Assembly: GCA_963760285.1 (NCBI GenBank)
Contig: CAVXCI010000001.1
Coordinates: 992,001 to 1,056,000 of the forward strand
Reading direction: 5' to 3'
Length of the DNA: 64,000 nt
DNA from: PALSA-278 sp963760285
GTDB lineage: Bacteria; Acidobacteriota; Terriglobia; Acidiferrales; UBA7541
Shown: positions 9,530 through 21,169 of the stretch, piece by piece
Position numbering within the stretch: the first letter of the stretch is position 1
Layout of the letters: each line of letters starts with the position of its first letter
Program-made: the position numbers and the translations under genes
Notes under the pieces: generated by a model
What the model was told of the DNA's origin: nothing
Seen by the model: the letters and a program-made list of their open reading frames with translations, nothing else
Database searches by the model: none

Positions 9530-10402
9530 ATGAAACCAACCGTAGGATTCATCGGGCTCGGATTGATGGGCCAGCCGATGGCCGCCAATCTTCTTCGCGC
9601 GGGATTTCCGCTCGTCGTCTGGAATCGCACATCCGCCAAAGCGGAAAAACTTGCCAGCGCGGGCGCGCGTCTTGGCGCGTCACCGCGCGATGTCGCCGCG
9701 CAATCCAACGTCCTCATCACCATCGTCAGTGATCCACCCGCGCTTGAACAGGTCCTCTGGGGCGAGAATGGCGCTCTTGATGCACTTCGCTCCGGCAGTC
9801 TATACGTGGACTCCAGCACGGTTTCCCCGGCGCTGGCGCGCCGCATTGCCGAAGCCTGCTCGGCACGCAACGTGGATTTTCTGGACGCGCCCGTCACCGG
9901 CGGCACATGGGGCGCGGAAAAAGGCGAACTGGTTTACATGGTGGGCGGCAGCGCGCAGGCGCTGGAGCGCGCCCGGCCGATGCTCTCCGTGATGGGCAAA
10001 AATATTTTCCATCTCGGCCCCAACGGCGCGGGACAAACCGTAAAACTGGCGATGAATCTTTTGCTGGCTCTGGAAGTGCAGGCTTTCGCCGAAGCGCTGG
10101 CGCTGGTTACGTCCGCGGGACTTCCGGGAGAGAAGCTGGTGGAGGTGATGCAGTCCAGCATGGGACGCGCGCCGCTGCTGGACGTGAAAGCTCCGCTGAT
10201 GCTCAGGGAAAATTTTGCGCCCAGTTTTCCTCTGCGCTTGATGCACAAGGACATGGGACTGGCGCTTGATCTTGCCCGCCAGCTCGGCGTGGATTTGCCC
10301 GCGGCCGCGGCGTCCTTCGCCACTTACAGCGCCGTCAAAGCCGCCGCCAGGGAGGATCTGGATTACGCCGCTGTTTATCGCTACTGGCGCAAGCCCGCCT
10401 GA
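9530..10402 (+). CDS. NAD(P)-dependent beta-hydroxyacid dehydrogenase
   Basis: A 290-residue member of the 3-hydroxyisobutyrate dehydrogenase / tartronate semialdehyde reductase family. The Rossmann motif GLGLMGQPMAANLLRAGF is at residues 7-24. The substrate-binding signature is FLDAPVTGGTWGAEKG, and the presumed catalytic lysine is in GQTVKLAMN. The start follows a CAGGAGG site. The exact substrate (3-hydroxyisobutyrate, glyoxylate or succinic semialdehyde) cannot be told from sequence. It is convergent with the next gene. Confidence 0.88.
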   Translation: MKPTVGFIGLGLMGQPMAANLLRAGFPLVVWNRTSAKAEKLASAGARLGASPRDVAAQSNVLITIVSDPPALEQVLWGENGALDALRSGSLYVDSSTVSPALARRIAEACSARNVDFLDAPVTGGTWGAEKGELVYMVGGSAQALERARPMLSVMGKNIFHLGPNGAGQTVKLAMNLLLALEVQAFAEALALVTSAGLPGEKLVEVMQSSMGRAPLLDVKAPLMLRENFAPSFPLRLMHKDMGLALDLARQLGVDLPAAAASFATYSAVKAAAREDLDYAAVYRYWRKPA

Positions 10403-10468
10403 GACAGCGCGCAGGTCGTCGCCAAACTGATATGCAGGAAGATTTGGGGCCGCGAAGTGCGGCCGCTG

Positions 10469-11482
10469 CTACGGCAGCGCCGTCGGTGAGAAAAAGCTCA
10501 AGGGCAGATCCCGCGCTGTGCGCAATCCCGCTGGCGCCGCCAGAATCCACGGAATGGCGTTGACGATCACCGCCGCCGTGGCCACGTCGCCATGCGTTCC
10601 GCCGGGAATGGTCAGAGTGATGGGCGGCTCGCCCGTCAGTGATATGGTATCGTGCGGATTCTCCGCTCCCACATACATGGAAAGCTCCAGGCGGATTTTC
10701 TCAACTCCGCCTTCCAGGCCGCGCGCCACCTGATGCACGCCCGCCGCGGCGCCCGCGGCCACTTCCAGAAACTCCGTGGTCACTTTCTTCTCGCTGATCA
10801 CCGGCTCGATGGTTTCCGTGATTTCATCCACGCCGAAGCCCAGCCCGTCCGCGACCATGGCCACGGATTCCGGCAGGCCGTGATGCTTGATGATTCCCTC
10901 CGCCACTTTTTCCAGGAATTCTTCCCGTGTCATGCCCGCGCCGATTTTTTTCTGCAGCGGCAGCCGCCGTTTGGACGCGTCCACAATGCGTGTCCCGCGC
11001 GCATGTTCCACGCGCTGCGAAATGGTCGAAAGCGTCAGCAATAGCTTGTCCATCACAAAACCCGGATTCACTCCCGTTCCCACCAGCGCCACTCCGTCTT
11101 CCTTGGCCGCCGCATCCAGTTGCTGGGAAAGCTCCGGATACTTCCACAGCGGATAGGACAGCTCTTCGCAGGTGGAAACCACGCACGCGCCCGCTTCCAG
11201 ACACGCCAGCAACTGCTCCATCGCGCCCGGCAGCAGCGACGTGGTGGAATGGATCACCACGTCCGCGCCTTTGGCCAGCATTTCTTCGGCGTCCGCGGAA
11301 ACCATCACGCCCCACGGCGCATCCGGCGCGCCCGCCACTTCGCCCAGGTCGCGCCCGGCCTTTTCCGGGTCCACGTCAATCGCGCCAATCAGCTCCAGTG
11401 CCTGTTTTTCGCGCGCCAGCCGCGCAATGGACGCCCCAATCGGTCCCACGCCATATTGCAGTGCTCTAATTTTCTTTCGCAC
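10469..11482 (-). CDS. Dihydrodipicolinate reductase-like dehydrogenase
   Basis: A 337-residue protein with an N-terminal DapB-type nucleotide-binding fold (YGVGPIGASIARLA) and the downstream signature GVNPGFVMDKL. This is the architecture of 2,4-diaminopentanoate dehydrogenase-like and other NAD(P)H-dependent amino acid dehydrogenases. It is longer than true DapB (about 270), so a role in lysine synthesis is not assumed. The start is GTG. Its substrate is unknown. Confidence 0.75.
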   Translation of the reverse strand: MRKKIRALQYGVGPIGASIARLAREKQALELIGAIDVDPEKAGRDLGEVAGAPDAPWGVMVSADAEEMLAKGADVVIHSTTSLLPGAMEQLLACLEAGACVVSTCEELSYPLWKYPELSQQLDAAAKEDGVALVGTGVNPGFVMDKLLLTLSTISQRVEHARGTRIVDASKRRLPLQKKIGAGMTREEFLEKVAEGIIKHHGLPESVAMVADGLGFGVDEITETIEPVISEKKVTTEFLEVAAGAAAGVHQVARGLEGGVEKIRLELSMYVGAENPHDTISLTGEPPITLTIPGGTHGDVATAAVIVNAIPWILAAPAGLRTARDLPLSFFSPTALP

Positions 11483-11615
11483 CGTTCCGCCTTTCCGTTG
11501 CCGTATTTTCCGCGCCCGCCATTATCTCAGAATCCGCCATCCGCCGCGCGCCGTCTCGACTGTCATGCATCGTTGCAATGCACGTTGGTGAATACATGCG
11601 CATCCCACCCATAAG

Positions 11616-11657
11616 AAAAAGGGGCCTGCACAGCATCGCCGTGCAGACCCCCTTTTT
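11616..11657 (-). terminator. Bidirectional rho-independent terminator
   Basis: An 11-bp stem (GGGGCCTGCAC at 11621-11631 against GTGCAGACCCC at 11641-11651, one mismatch) flanked by an A5 run on one side and a T5 run on the other, so it can work in both directions. It lies 40 bases after the end of the superoxide dismutase gene on the minus strand. Confidence 0.8.
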
Positions 11658-11696
11658 CAATTCCACGGTAAATTATTCTTCGTCGCGCGGCTTTCC

Positions 11697-12308
11697 TTAC
11701 TTTTTCGCGCGGTCGTAGCTACGGGCCACCGCGTCCCAATTCACCACATTCCACCAGGCCTCGATGTAGTCCGGACGGCGATTCTGATATTTCAGGTAGT
11801 AGGCGTGCTCCCACACGTCCAGCCCCATCACCGGCTTTCCGCCGGACATCAGCGGATTGTCCTGATTGGGCGTGGAGTCAATCGTCAGCTTTCCGTTCTG
11901 CACCATCAGCCAGGCCCAGCCGGACCCGAACCGCGTGGCGGCGGCCTGCCCGAATTTGGTCTTGAAGTCCGCGAAGGAACCAAACCGGCAGTAATGGCGC
12001 TGGCCAGGTCGCCCTTGGGCTCTCCGCCTCCGCCCTTCTTCATCTGCGTCCAGAAGAGCGAGTGGTTGGCGTGGCCTCCGCCATTGTTGCGTACCGCGGT
12101 GCGGATGTTTTCCGGCACGCGGTCCAGGTGGGAAATCAGGTCCTCCACGGACAGAGCCGCGAGATCAGCGTGGCCCTCCAGCGCCTTATTCACGATTGGT
12201 GACGTAGGCGGCATGATGCTTGTCGTGATGAATCTCCATGGTTTTCGCATCGATATAAGGCTCGAGCGCGTCGAATGGGTACGGCAGGGGTGGCAATTGA
12301 TACGCCAT
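11697..12308 (-). pseudogene. Superoxide dismutase (Fe/Mn), frameshifted
   Basis: Detoxifies superoxide. The N-terminal part encodes MAYQLPPLPYPFDALEPYID and a metal-ligand histidine in EIHHDKHHAAYV. The middle holds RNNGGGHANHSLFW, and the C-terminal part contains LDVWEHAYYLKYQNRR, all diagnostic of Fe/Mn SOD. These pieces lie in different frames, so at least two indels are present, near 12195 and 11990-11910. The start at 12308 follows a GAGGAGG site. The whole family length is represented, so sequencing error is at least as likely as a true pseudogene. Confidence 0.85.
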
Positions 12309-12392
12309 TTTTCTTCCTCCTCAGGTAATAGTATTTCCGGATAATAATATACGCTATTGCGGGGCTGGCGATACACGCGGCCTGATTTTTGG

Positions 12393-13109
12393 ATGCCGGG
12401 AGGGCACGTGGCGACTCACGAGCATGTGGAAAAGCATTTCACCGCCAGCGAAACGGTGCGCGACATCGTCATCGGCATGGCCGACGGGCTTACCGTGCCT
12501 TTCGCTCTGGCCGCCGGTCTTTCCGGCGCGGTAGCCAGCACCGGCATCATCATCACCGCCGGCATGGCGGAAATTGCCGCTGGCTCCATCGCCATGGGGC
12601 TGGGCGGCTACCTGGCCGCCAAGACGGACGCGCAGCATTATGGCGCGGAGTTGGACCGCGAAATGCGCGAAACCGTCGAACTGCCGGAACGTGGAAACCG
12701 AGGAAGTGGCCAAGCCGTTTTCCGTGGATATGGCCTGTCCAGGAGCAGGCCGCGCCCGTGGTGGCGGCCATTTGCTCCGACCAAAAGCGCTGGGTGGAAT
12801 TTCATGATGCGGTTTGAACTGGGGTTGGAACAGCCGGACCCCGCCGCGCCGGACGCAGCGCCGGCACCATCGCCGCGTCCTATATCGTTGGCGGTTTGGT
12901 TCCCCTTGCGCCGTACATGCTGATGAAGAGCGTCCGACCATGCGCTGCTGGTGTCGTGCTGGCGTGACGCTGCTGGCGCTCTTCATTTTCGGGTTCATGA
13001 AGGGCAAGTTACACCACGCTTTCGCCCTGGCGCAGCGGACTGCAAACGCTGTTTCGTAGGCGGCCTTGCCGCGGCCGCCGCATTTTTCATTGCCCGCCTG
13101 ATCCGCTGA
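12393..13109 (+). pseudogene. VIT1/CCC1-family transporter, frameshifted
   Basis: Putative iron/manganese transporter of the VIT family. The N-terminus reads HFTASETVRDIVIGMADGLT, followed by two typical glycine/alanine-rich membrane segments (FALAAGLSGAVASTGI and GSIAMGLGGYLAAKTD). Further recognisable pieces (ICSDQKRWVEF, ASYIVGGLVPLAPYML, and a final helix ending RLIR before the stop) occur in alternating frames. At least four indels are therefore needed to restore one protein. Divergent from the SOD gene, both linked to metal or oxidative stress. Confidence 0.75.
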
Positions 13110-13135
13110 GCAAATATCGCCGACCCGATCAGAAA

Positions 13136-14647
13136 CTATTTCATATCGCCGAAAGGCCACAGATTGAAAGCTTTCAGCAACACATCGTCGTGCTTTTCCA
13201 CCAGCATGTGCGCGGTCTTTTCCTGCGGCCACGGCGTGGCGAGCCGGTCGGGCCGGTCCGCAATCCAAAACGCAGTCAGCGCCATCACGGTGGCATCCTG
13301 GTTCAGAATTTCCTGGGGTCCACTTTGTCCAGCGTATCCACCGGGGAGTGATGAGTGTACTTATAGTCCGGGGAATCCTGATCGAGATTGATGCCCGGTA
13401 AATCCGGCCACAATGAACGCGCTGGTATCCGTGCCCAATTCGGTTTCGTCGTTGACATCAATTTTGCCGAAGGATGCAGCGTAACCTGCGAAGGGCTGAA
13501 CCGCAGCGACCAAATCGTCCCGCCCGCCGAGTTGCAGGGCGTCAATACGGGCCCTTGCCCATTGTCCAAAATAACCGCCGCGACGTGATTGGCCATTTCG
13601 CCTGATGCATGCTTCACATAATTAAACGAACCGTCCTCCCTTGCTCCTCGCCGGTAAAAAGAATAAAGCGCAGCGTGCGCTCGCGGCTTAAATCCGGAGC
13701 GGAGAATCGCATTCCGCCGCCGCGAGAGTGGTGCACGCTCCCACGCCGTTGTCGGTTGCGCCGGAAGCCAGATCCCAGGAGTCGAGATGTCCGCCGACCA
13801 CAACAATTTGCTCGGGATGCTCGCTGCCGGGAATTTCGCCGACGACATTGGCGGAGTCCACCGGGCCTTTGTCACGCTATTTTGCACATTTATTTTCAGC
13901 CGCACGGTTTTGCCGCGGTCCAGATAACGATCGATTTGTTGCTGGTCTTCACTGCCCATGCTGACTACCGGAATATCTAAAAAGTCGTCGAATCCCAGCA
14001 CGCCCGTGTGCGTCAGGTGCATGCCGGTGGCGAGACGCCCACTCTGCCCGCCAATGACCGCGACGGCGTGGGCCGCATACGCTGCTTTCAGGAAGCTACC
14101 GATTGGAGAAAGGTGCTGCCGGCGTTTCCGGCTTTTCGCCTCTCTGCACCAGCATCAGAATCTTCCCATTCCATTCCCGGCGTTCTGTCCATTTCATTCT
14201 TCAGGTGGTAGCGTTTACCTCCACGACATCTGCTTCGACGCCGCCTGGCGGAGTGGACCCCACCCAGCCCATGGAGTCCACCATCAGCCGCCGATGGATC
14301 GGCGAGACCAATTTGGCGTCCGCGGAAACACGCTCCCAGCCATTGGCCAGTTCAATTTTTCAGTGTGGACATTGGCAAGACCGATGGCCTTCATTTTCTC
14401 CACGCCCCAGGCGATAGCTGTATTGGCCGCGGGGGTCCGGTCACGCGCGCGCCAATGTCGTCGCTCAGTTCGTCAGATAATCAAAGGCGTGCGAATCCAT
14501 AATTCCCTGGCCTGCAATCGCTGAGAGCGCCTTCAGCGTCCCGTCCTGCGCCGGACCCGGTTCCGTGGAATCCGGCGAGGAATAGCCCGGCCGGACGGTC
14601 AAGACCATCATACCGCAGACCGCAAACAACAGCATCAATCGACGCAT
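13136..14647 (-). pseudogene. M28-family zinc aminopeptidase, frameshifted
   Basis: Secreted metallopeptidase. The N-terminus is a signal peptide (MRRLMLLFAVCGMMVLTV). The zinc-site signature of family M28 is visible as VVVGGHLDSWDLASGATDNG near 13790, and the C-terminal KYTHHSPVDTLDKVDP carries another ligand histidine. The last codons read FNLWPFGDMK before the stop. Coding sense jumps between frames many times across 13.3-14.5 kb, so the gene is broken as given. Confidence 0.8.
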
Positions 14648-15024
14648 CAAAATACCCCCTCCGCTTTACCCATAAAATACTCTAGCCCACCGGCGCCGCG
14701 TTATCCTTATAAATTAACGGCTTACAAGCCCGAAGCCGTTGCATGAAAAGCCAAAATTGATTCGGAATAAACAGCCAGATAGCCTGCTTCCGCTGGGCAG
14801 CGTCAGCCGTCCAACGCTATGAAGCATCATATAAGGTGCGGGCCATTGGCCGGTAAAGCGCCAGCGGGATAACCGTCTCGGCGAGGCGAAGTCCGTCCGA
14901 ATGGTCTTGGAAGTCTGCTTCGGCGCTGCCATGAGGTTCCGCCGAAAAGAAGCGGCAGCGGTTATCGGTCGGAGCCGGTTCTGGGCATCCATTTCTATAA
15001 TAGCTAACAGGAGGAAGCAAAATT
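14648..15024. other. Intergenic region with hairpin and promoter
   Basis: About 375 bases without a convincing gene. A perfect 8-bp stem (AACGGCTT 14716-14723 / AAGCCGTT 14733-14740) lies near the left end. On the plus strand a TATAAT box at 14996-15001 stands 23 bases before the protease start and is probably its -10 element, though no strong -35 is seen. An AGGAGG ribosome site follows at 15009-15014. Confidence 0.4.
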
Positions 15025-16535
15025 ATGAAAGGCGAAGTTGTAGGGTTTCGTCGGCGCAGCCCCATCGCCATGTGCCTGGGGTTGCTGGCCGGCTTGATTT
15101 TAGGCGCGGGAATAATGACGTGGGGCGCAAGGCGCGCGGATGTGAACAGACATGGTAAGGCCGCCCGATCTATTCGGTCGCTTCGGCGCCCCAGCGGACA
15201 TGAGGCATTTCGCCGGTGGATTTGCGTCCGTGGTGAAGCCGGCGCTTCCCGCGGTGGTTAATATTTCCACTTCGAAAATGGTGAAGCAGCCCCGCGGGGG
15301 AATGCCTTTTTCCAACGATCCATTTTTCCAGCAGTTTTTCGGCAATCAGTTCGGCCAGAGCAGTCCAGCCGCGTCACGCAGCGCGAAAAGAGTCTGGGTT
15401 CCGGCGTGATTATCAGCGCCGACGGCTACATCGTAACCAACAACCACGTGATTGACGGCGCGTCGGATATCAAGGTGGAAACTTCCGACAAGCGCGACTT
15501 TGCCGCCAAGCTTATCGGCACGGATCCGCGCAGCGACGTGGCCGTGTTGAAGATTGACGCCAAGGACCTTCCCACACTGCCGTTCGGTGATTCCTCCAAA
15601 ATGCAGGTGGGCGACATCGTGCTGGCCATCGGCGATCCTTTCGGCGTCGGCGAAACCGTAACCATGGGCATCATCAGCGCCAAGGGACGCGGCGGCCTGG
15701 GCATCGAAGATTACGAGGATTTCATCCAGACCGACGCCTCCATCAATCCCGGCAATTCCGGCGGCGCGCTGATCAATACACAGGGTGAAGTGCATCGGCA
15801 TCAACACCGCCATTCTTTCCGATGGAGCGGCGGAAACCAGGGCATCGGCTTCGCCATCCCCATCAACATGGCGCGCCGCGTGGTCGACGAAATCATGAAG
15901 AACGGCAAAGTTGTTCGCGGCTATATGGGTGTTTACATCCAGGACGTTACCCCGGAGCTGGCCAAGCAATTCGGGCTTAGTCAGGGCGGCGGCGCGCTGG
16001 TGAGAGATGTCTCTCCCGACGGGCCGGGCATCCAAGGCCGGAATTGTCCGCGGGGACATCATCCACGAAACTCAACGGTCAGGCCGTGCAATCGGCGAAC
16101 GACCTGCGGCTGCGCGTTTCGCAGACGACCGCCGGGAACCACGATTCACGTGGAGTCGTCCACAACGGCAAAACTTCCGACATCGCCCTCAAAACTCGGC
16201 GAGCTTCCCGAAAAGAGCGAAACGGCCGGCGAGAAGGCTCAGCGGCGGGCTCCGCGCTGAACGGCGTGCAGGTGGAGACGTTGACGCCGGAAATTGCTCA
16301 ACAGCTTGATCTGCCCGCCGGAACGCGCGGCGTGGTGGTTTCCAGCATTGATCCTTCGAGCATGGCAGCCGATTCCGGACTCCAGCGTGGTGACGTGATT
16401 CAGGAAGTTAATCACAAGCGCATCACCTCTGAGGACGATCTGGATTCGGCCGTTCACGGTGTAGGCAACGGCTCGGTCCTTCTCCTCGTCAATCGCGGCG
16501 GCACGACGCTGTATTTGGTCGTCCAACCGCACTAA
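15025..16535 (+). pseudogene. DegP/HtrA periplasmic serine protease, frameshifted
   Basis: Do-type envelope protease and chaperone. After a membrane anchor (AMCLGLLAGLILGAGIM) come the catalytic triad motifs: His in YIVTNNHVIDGA, Asp in DPRSDVAVLKI, Ser in NPGNSGGALI. Two PDZ regions follow, the second with GVVVSSIDPSSMAADSGLQRGD. The frame changes near 15155, 15390, 15790, 16030 and 16065-16240, so the sequence as given does not encode one chain. The start is backed by AGGAGG. A strong terminator follows. Confidence 0.88.
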
Positions 16536-16576
16536 CCTCGCCCGCGGGCAAGGCGCAGTAATCATCTTCAACGAGC

Positions 16577-16611
16577 AAGAGGCACGGCCCTCGGGCCGTG
16601 CCTCTTTTTTT
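16577..16611 (+). terminator. Rho-independent terminator after degP-like gene
   Basis: Stem AAGAGGCACGGCC paired with GGCCGTGCCTCTT around a CTCG tetraloop, followed by a run of seven T residues (16605-16611). Confidence 0.9.
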
Positions 16612-16638
16612 GTGCCGCATTGTCTTTCGATGTGAATT

Positions 16639-18313
16639 CTATGGCTTGGGCAGGACTTCATACGGGCGCATCATTTCGTTGTCCTCATGTTCCAGCACGT
16701 GGCAGTGCCACACATATCGCCCCGTGTAACCACTGAAATTTACAATAATGCGAGTCACCATGTTCGGCTCGGCGCGCACAGTGTCTTTCCATCCCATTTC
16801 TGTTGGTTCCGGCTGCACCACCGGACCAGTGTATTTCAATGTCCCCGCGGTCTGAAAGAAATACGGTTCAAATCGCCGGCGATCCAGCACTTGGAACCGC
16901 ACGAGATGCAGATGGATGGGGTGAGTATCGTCCGTGGGATTCACGATGCTCCAGATTTCCGTTGTATCCAACACCGGCTTCTCCGTAACGGGCATGTGCC
17001 AGTAGGAGGCATTCAAGAGCATCAGCATCTGTTGCCGCCGATGTCCGGATAGTCGTTAATGGATAGCTGGCGCGTCTTCACGGCCTCCGATTCGGCGATG
17101 CGCGGGACGTCGCGAAGCGCCAGGGGCAGCGACGACGTATCCTTCACCGCGCCCTTCGTCACGCGGAATTGCATGACTGGAAGCAACACATCGTTTTTCA
17201 GAACAATCTGCTCGCCGCCGTGGCCCGCGAAATCAACGACCATGATCCGCGCGTTCGCCCGGCGCCAGTGTCAGTTGTTTCAGCGCGACGGGCGCAGGCA
17301 GCAATCCCTGGTCCGTTCCAATTTGATGGAATTCCTGTCCATTCGCCAGCGATAGGTGATAGAACCGTCCGTTCGCTCCGTTGAGGATTCGAAACCGGTA
17401 TTTCCGCGGCTCCACACCAGAAATGGAAATAGTTTTCCGTTCACCAGGTGCGCATTGCCGAATACTTCCGGCAACCACGGCGCGCTGGCCACCGCGATAC
17501 CGGGTAAAAGAGTTGGCCGTCTTTGTCAAACAGGCGGTCGCAAATCACCAGCGGAATTTCGTATTTTCCGACGGCAAGATTCAGCGCTTCCTCCCCGTTA
17601 TCCCGGACAATGTACATCCCCAGCAGGCCGGCATAGATATTCAGCCGGTTAATTCCCATGGCGTGATCGTGATACCAGAGCGCTGCGGCGTCCTGCCGGT
17701 TGGGATAATAGGCAACGCCGATTTTCCCGGCACAAACCAGTCTTCCGGATAACCGTCGCTCGCCGGAGGACGCGTCCGCCATGAAATGAACCACCGAGCG
17801 GACTTCGGGCATGCCGCCTCCGCGCCATGGAGATTGTGATCAATCGGAAGGAAATGCTTTTGCGGCAGCGCGTTCACCCATTCCACCAGCATCGCTGGCC
17901 GCTGCGCGCTTCGAACGTGGGACCGGGAGAGCTGCTGCCGAAACCCCACATGCGCGATGGGACTCCATGTCGCGATGCACGCCTGCCATTCCTTCTCGCA
18001 ATTCCATTCGGTAATACGGAATTTCGATTTTTGCGTCGTCGCGGACTGGGCCGATCCCCTGCTCTGCGCGATTTCCGGAAGCGGCAGAGGATCCACAAAC
18101 GGTTTCAGCGTGTTCGGATCGAGCGGTGACCGCGCGATTTGCCCGGGTTTCGCGCCCTGCGCATGCGCTGCCACGAATGCCGGCTGTCGGCAAACTGCCA
18201 CGCTGCAGGAATTCCCTGCGTGTGAAGAACACTTTCAGTTCCCCGTTCTCTGCGCGTGGAGACTTCGCTTCCAAAGCGCTACGGCCGGAAAGACGACAGG
18301 CATACACTCCCAA
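16639..18313 (-). pseudogene. CotA-like multicopper oxidase, frameshifted
   Basis: Laccase-type exported oxidase. The N-terminus carries a twin-arginine export motif (FFTRREFLQRG). Copper-ligand motifs are visible: ALWYHDHAMGINRLNIYAG for the T2/T3 centre, HPIHLHLVRFQVLD, and YVWHCHVLEHEDNEMMRP for T1. The segment PTFEARSGQ with HFLPIDHNLHG resembles CotA and bilirubin-oxidase-like enzymes. At least five frame changes between 16.6 and 18.0 kb break the reading frame. The exact start is uncertain. Confidence 0.82.
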
Positions 18314-18370
18314 TCCGCATGCCCATGCCTGCCATCCGCTCGCTAAATACCCGGGTTCGAAAGCCTTAGT

Positions 18371-19979
18371 TTATTCCTGCCACCGGTCGCCAGTCTTGTC
18401 GTCAAGAATCAACTTTCGTCCCGACTGATTGCTGAAGTTGAGCATATTGGTGATCGAACCGGCGATGGCGTCAAACGAACCCTGTCCCGAGCGCTGGCCG
18501 CCCAACCAGTTGTCTTCGATGAAGCGGATGATCGAAGTCTGGTCGGTAACGGAATGGTCCACAAAGTTCGGACTTCGCGTAAGGGAGAAACCACCAGGAG
18601 CGGAAGCCGTGGCCCATAGCCGCAGCGGCCCAGCGCATGCGGGTTATCGGAAGCGACGCCCGGTAACGCGGTATTGCCATTGCCGCAGGCATCGGGGCCA
18701 GTCAGCGCGTCGGCGCTGCCTGTGGATTGGTTGACGATGGGGCCGATCTGGTGGTCATACCAGCCGTCGGAGTCGTCATAGGTGATGACCACCGCCGTGC
18801 TGCTCCAATCCGGCCGCTGACTGCAGGAAATTGATGACCTGAAAACGAATTGCTGTTCATCAAGCGGGCCGGAATATCCCGCGTGGCCGTCCTGAATACC
18901 AAGGGCCTTCAGGAAACTGACCGCCGGGAAATTTCCCGCGCTTGACGGCCGCAAAGAAGTCGTCAGTATCGTATTGATGATTGCCGCGTCGCCATTCTGC
19001 CGATGGTGAAACGGAAGTCGGCCGCGTGTGGTTTGGATTGGCCGTGGCAGCGTAATACTGGAACGGCGGAATGGTGAGGAATATAGTCGCATTCGGTATA
19101 CGCCGGTGAATGTTGGAGGTGTGGCTGCGGTTGCAGCCAGTGGTCCCGTTCGGGATTCACTATGTAGAGATTGAATCCCCCCTCGAACCAGCCCCAACTG
19201 ATATTCTGCGCGCTCAGGGGTTGCCGATATTCGTGCCGCCCATGTCACCTGATTGCGCGTGGAGATGGAGCACACATCTCCAATGGGATCGGGATCGCCA
19301 ATGACGGTCAGCGAGCCCGCGCCGCCGTCCGTCTCATCTCCCGTGCCGTTCAGCGTCTGCGTCACGCCGTTGGTCTGGCCGGAAATCAGGTTGATGGCGC
19401 CCACGGAGGAAGGGCCAAACGTGGTGCCGTAGGAGTTGTCGTTCATGGCGAAATTCTGCGCGATATGCCACAACGCCGTGGTGGTGTTGCCATCGTAGTA
19501 GCCCATCACCAATCCAGTCGTCAGCACCTGTTCGGCGGCGCATTCGGGGGAGGCCCGGCAGTGCCCACGGAGGACGGGAAGAGGTCCATCAGACCCATAT
19601 CGAATGCCATGTTGTTCCGGAGTGTAGTCATGGTCCTGATCGGCCGTAAACGCCTGAGAGCGGTCCAGCCGGAACGGGTTGTCCGCCCGGTCCGTTATTG
19701 GTATTTGAATAGGTTGGGGTTGTTAGCAGCAGGGCAGGCTAAGTCCGTTCACCAGGGAGTGCCTGGCGGCGGCATGGAATTGCGGTTCGCCCGGCCGGGT
19801 TTGCCGCCACCGGATAGGTGCCGAAATAATGGTCAAAGGAAATGTTTTCCTGGAAGATGACCACAACGTGCTTAATCGGGGTAATGGTGTAAGCGTTATC
19901 GCCCTGACTGCGGGGAAGCGCCGAACATGGCGGGGTTTAGCATCATCCCCGCGAGCACGATTGACAGCGCTTTGCGCAT
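18371..19979 (-). pseudogene. Phospholipase C/acid phosphatase family phosphoesterase, frameshifted
   Basis: Secreted phosphoesterase of the AcpA/PLC family. The mature N-terminus carries the diagnostic IKHVVVIFQENISFDHYFG. The metal-site block STAVVITYDDSDGWYDH and late RCGYGPRLPLLVVSP and TSIIRFIEDNWL motifs are present. A signal peptide (MRKALSIVLAGMMLNPAM) follows a GAGGAGAGG ribosome site. Several frame changes occur, the first shortly after the signal peptide. The substrate cannot be told. Confidence 0.82.
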
Positions 19980-20176
19980 ATCTTTTTCCTCTCCTCTCGC
20001 GCGATGGATTCGATTCGCACATTCCGCGGCCACCCGCGAGGAGAATACTTTTACCCGAGAAAAATTACATTGCGGTTAATGCGGCATTGCACTTGTGTGG
20101 ATTCCGCGCGTGGCCAAACCTTTCCGGTGCAAACCGGGAGTATGGCCTGGCGCGAAATGGCCCGAACGATTGCCGG

Positions 20177-20940
20177 CTACTGCAGGTGGGCCTTCAGGAA
20201 ATTCAACGTCCGTTGCCACGCGTCTTCTGCCGCAGCCTGCCGGTAACCATCCTTGTTGTTGGGATTTTCAAACCCGTGCCCGGCGCCGTCGTAAATCTTC
20301 ACGTCAATGGACTTCCCCGCCTTCTTCATGGCCGCTTCGAATGCCTGGACATCCGCTGGCGTGATTCCATGGTCTTCCGCGCCGTAATTACCCAGGATGG
20401 GCGCATGAATTTTCGCGATATCCGCCGCATCCGTGGGCGGCGCGCCGTAATTCGCGACGCAGGCGGCCAGTTTCGGTTCGTGAACAGCCAGTTGCAAGGA
20501 ATAGCCTCCGCCCATGCACCATCCGATGGATCCTATCCTGTTAGGGTTCACGTCCTTCCGCGATGCCAGATATTGAAACCCCGATTCCAGGTCCCTCAAT
20601 CCGCGATCCTGAGGCAGACCGCGCATCAATTCGTGCGCCATGTTCGGATCCGTCGCCGTTTTCCCCGGTACAAATCCACCGCCAGCGCCACGTATCCTTG
20701 CTCCGCCAGCCTTTGCGCCTGTTCTTTCACCCAATCATTCAGCCCCCACCATTCGTGAATCACGATCAGCGCGGGATGCCGCCCGCCGCCGTCCGGCAGC
20801 GCCAGAAAGGCACTCACGGTTTCCGGCCCGCTCTGATAGGTCACTGTCTGCGTTTTCACAGCCGGGTTGCCCGGCTCGCCTGCGCAGATTCCTGTCAAAA
20901 ACGCCATTATCAGAAGCGCTGCCCAATATTTCGCCTTCAT
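20177..20940 (-). pseudogene. Dienelactone hydrolase family protein, frameshifted
   Basis: Alpha/beta hydrolase of the DLH family, exported (signal peptide MKAKYWAALLIMAFLTGIC). Two frames carry complementary halves. The first runs from the start to AVDLYRGK. The second continues TATDPNMAHELM through the nucleophile motif GSIGWCMGGGYSLQLA and the catalytic histidine in YDGAGHGFENPN. The break is at a G4A4 homopolymer near 20660, so a single-base miscall would explain it. The start at 20940 follows GGAGG. Divergent from ymdB. Confidence 0.85.
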
Positions 20941-21169
20941 CACCCGCCTCCAGGCTCGAATCAATTCCCGCTCAGCATACCACCGCTATCGAATCAGCTT
21001 CTGTAACCAATCCGGAATGGTCCTCTCTTCCACCACGGCGCTGCGGGCAGCATGTTTCCTATACCAAGCCTTTGCAATGACAGGACTGGAAACCGATGTG
21101 CTACTCTGAGCCATCATGGCTGAAGGGAGATGAAACAGCAGGCTCCGCTCTCTTCTTCCGCTTCTGCTC

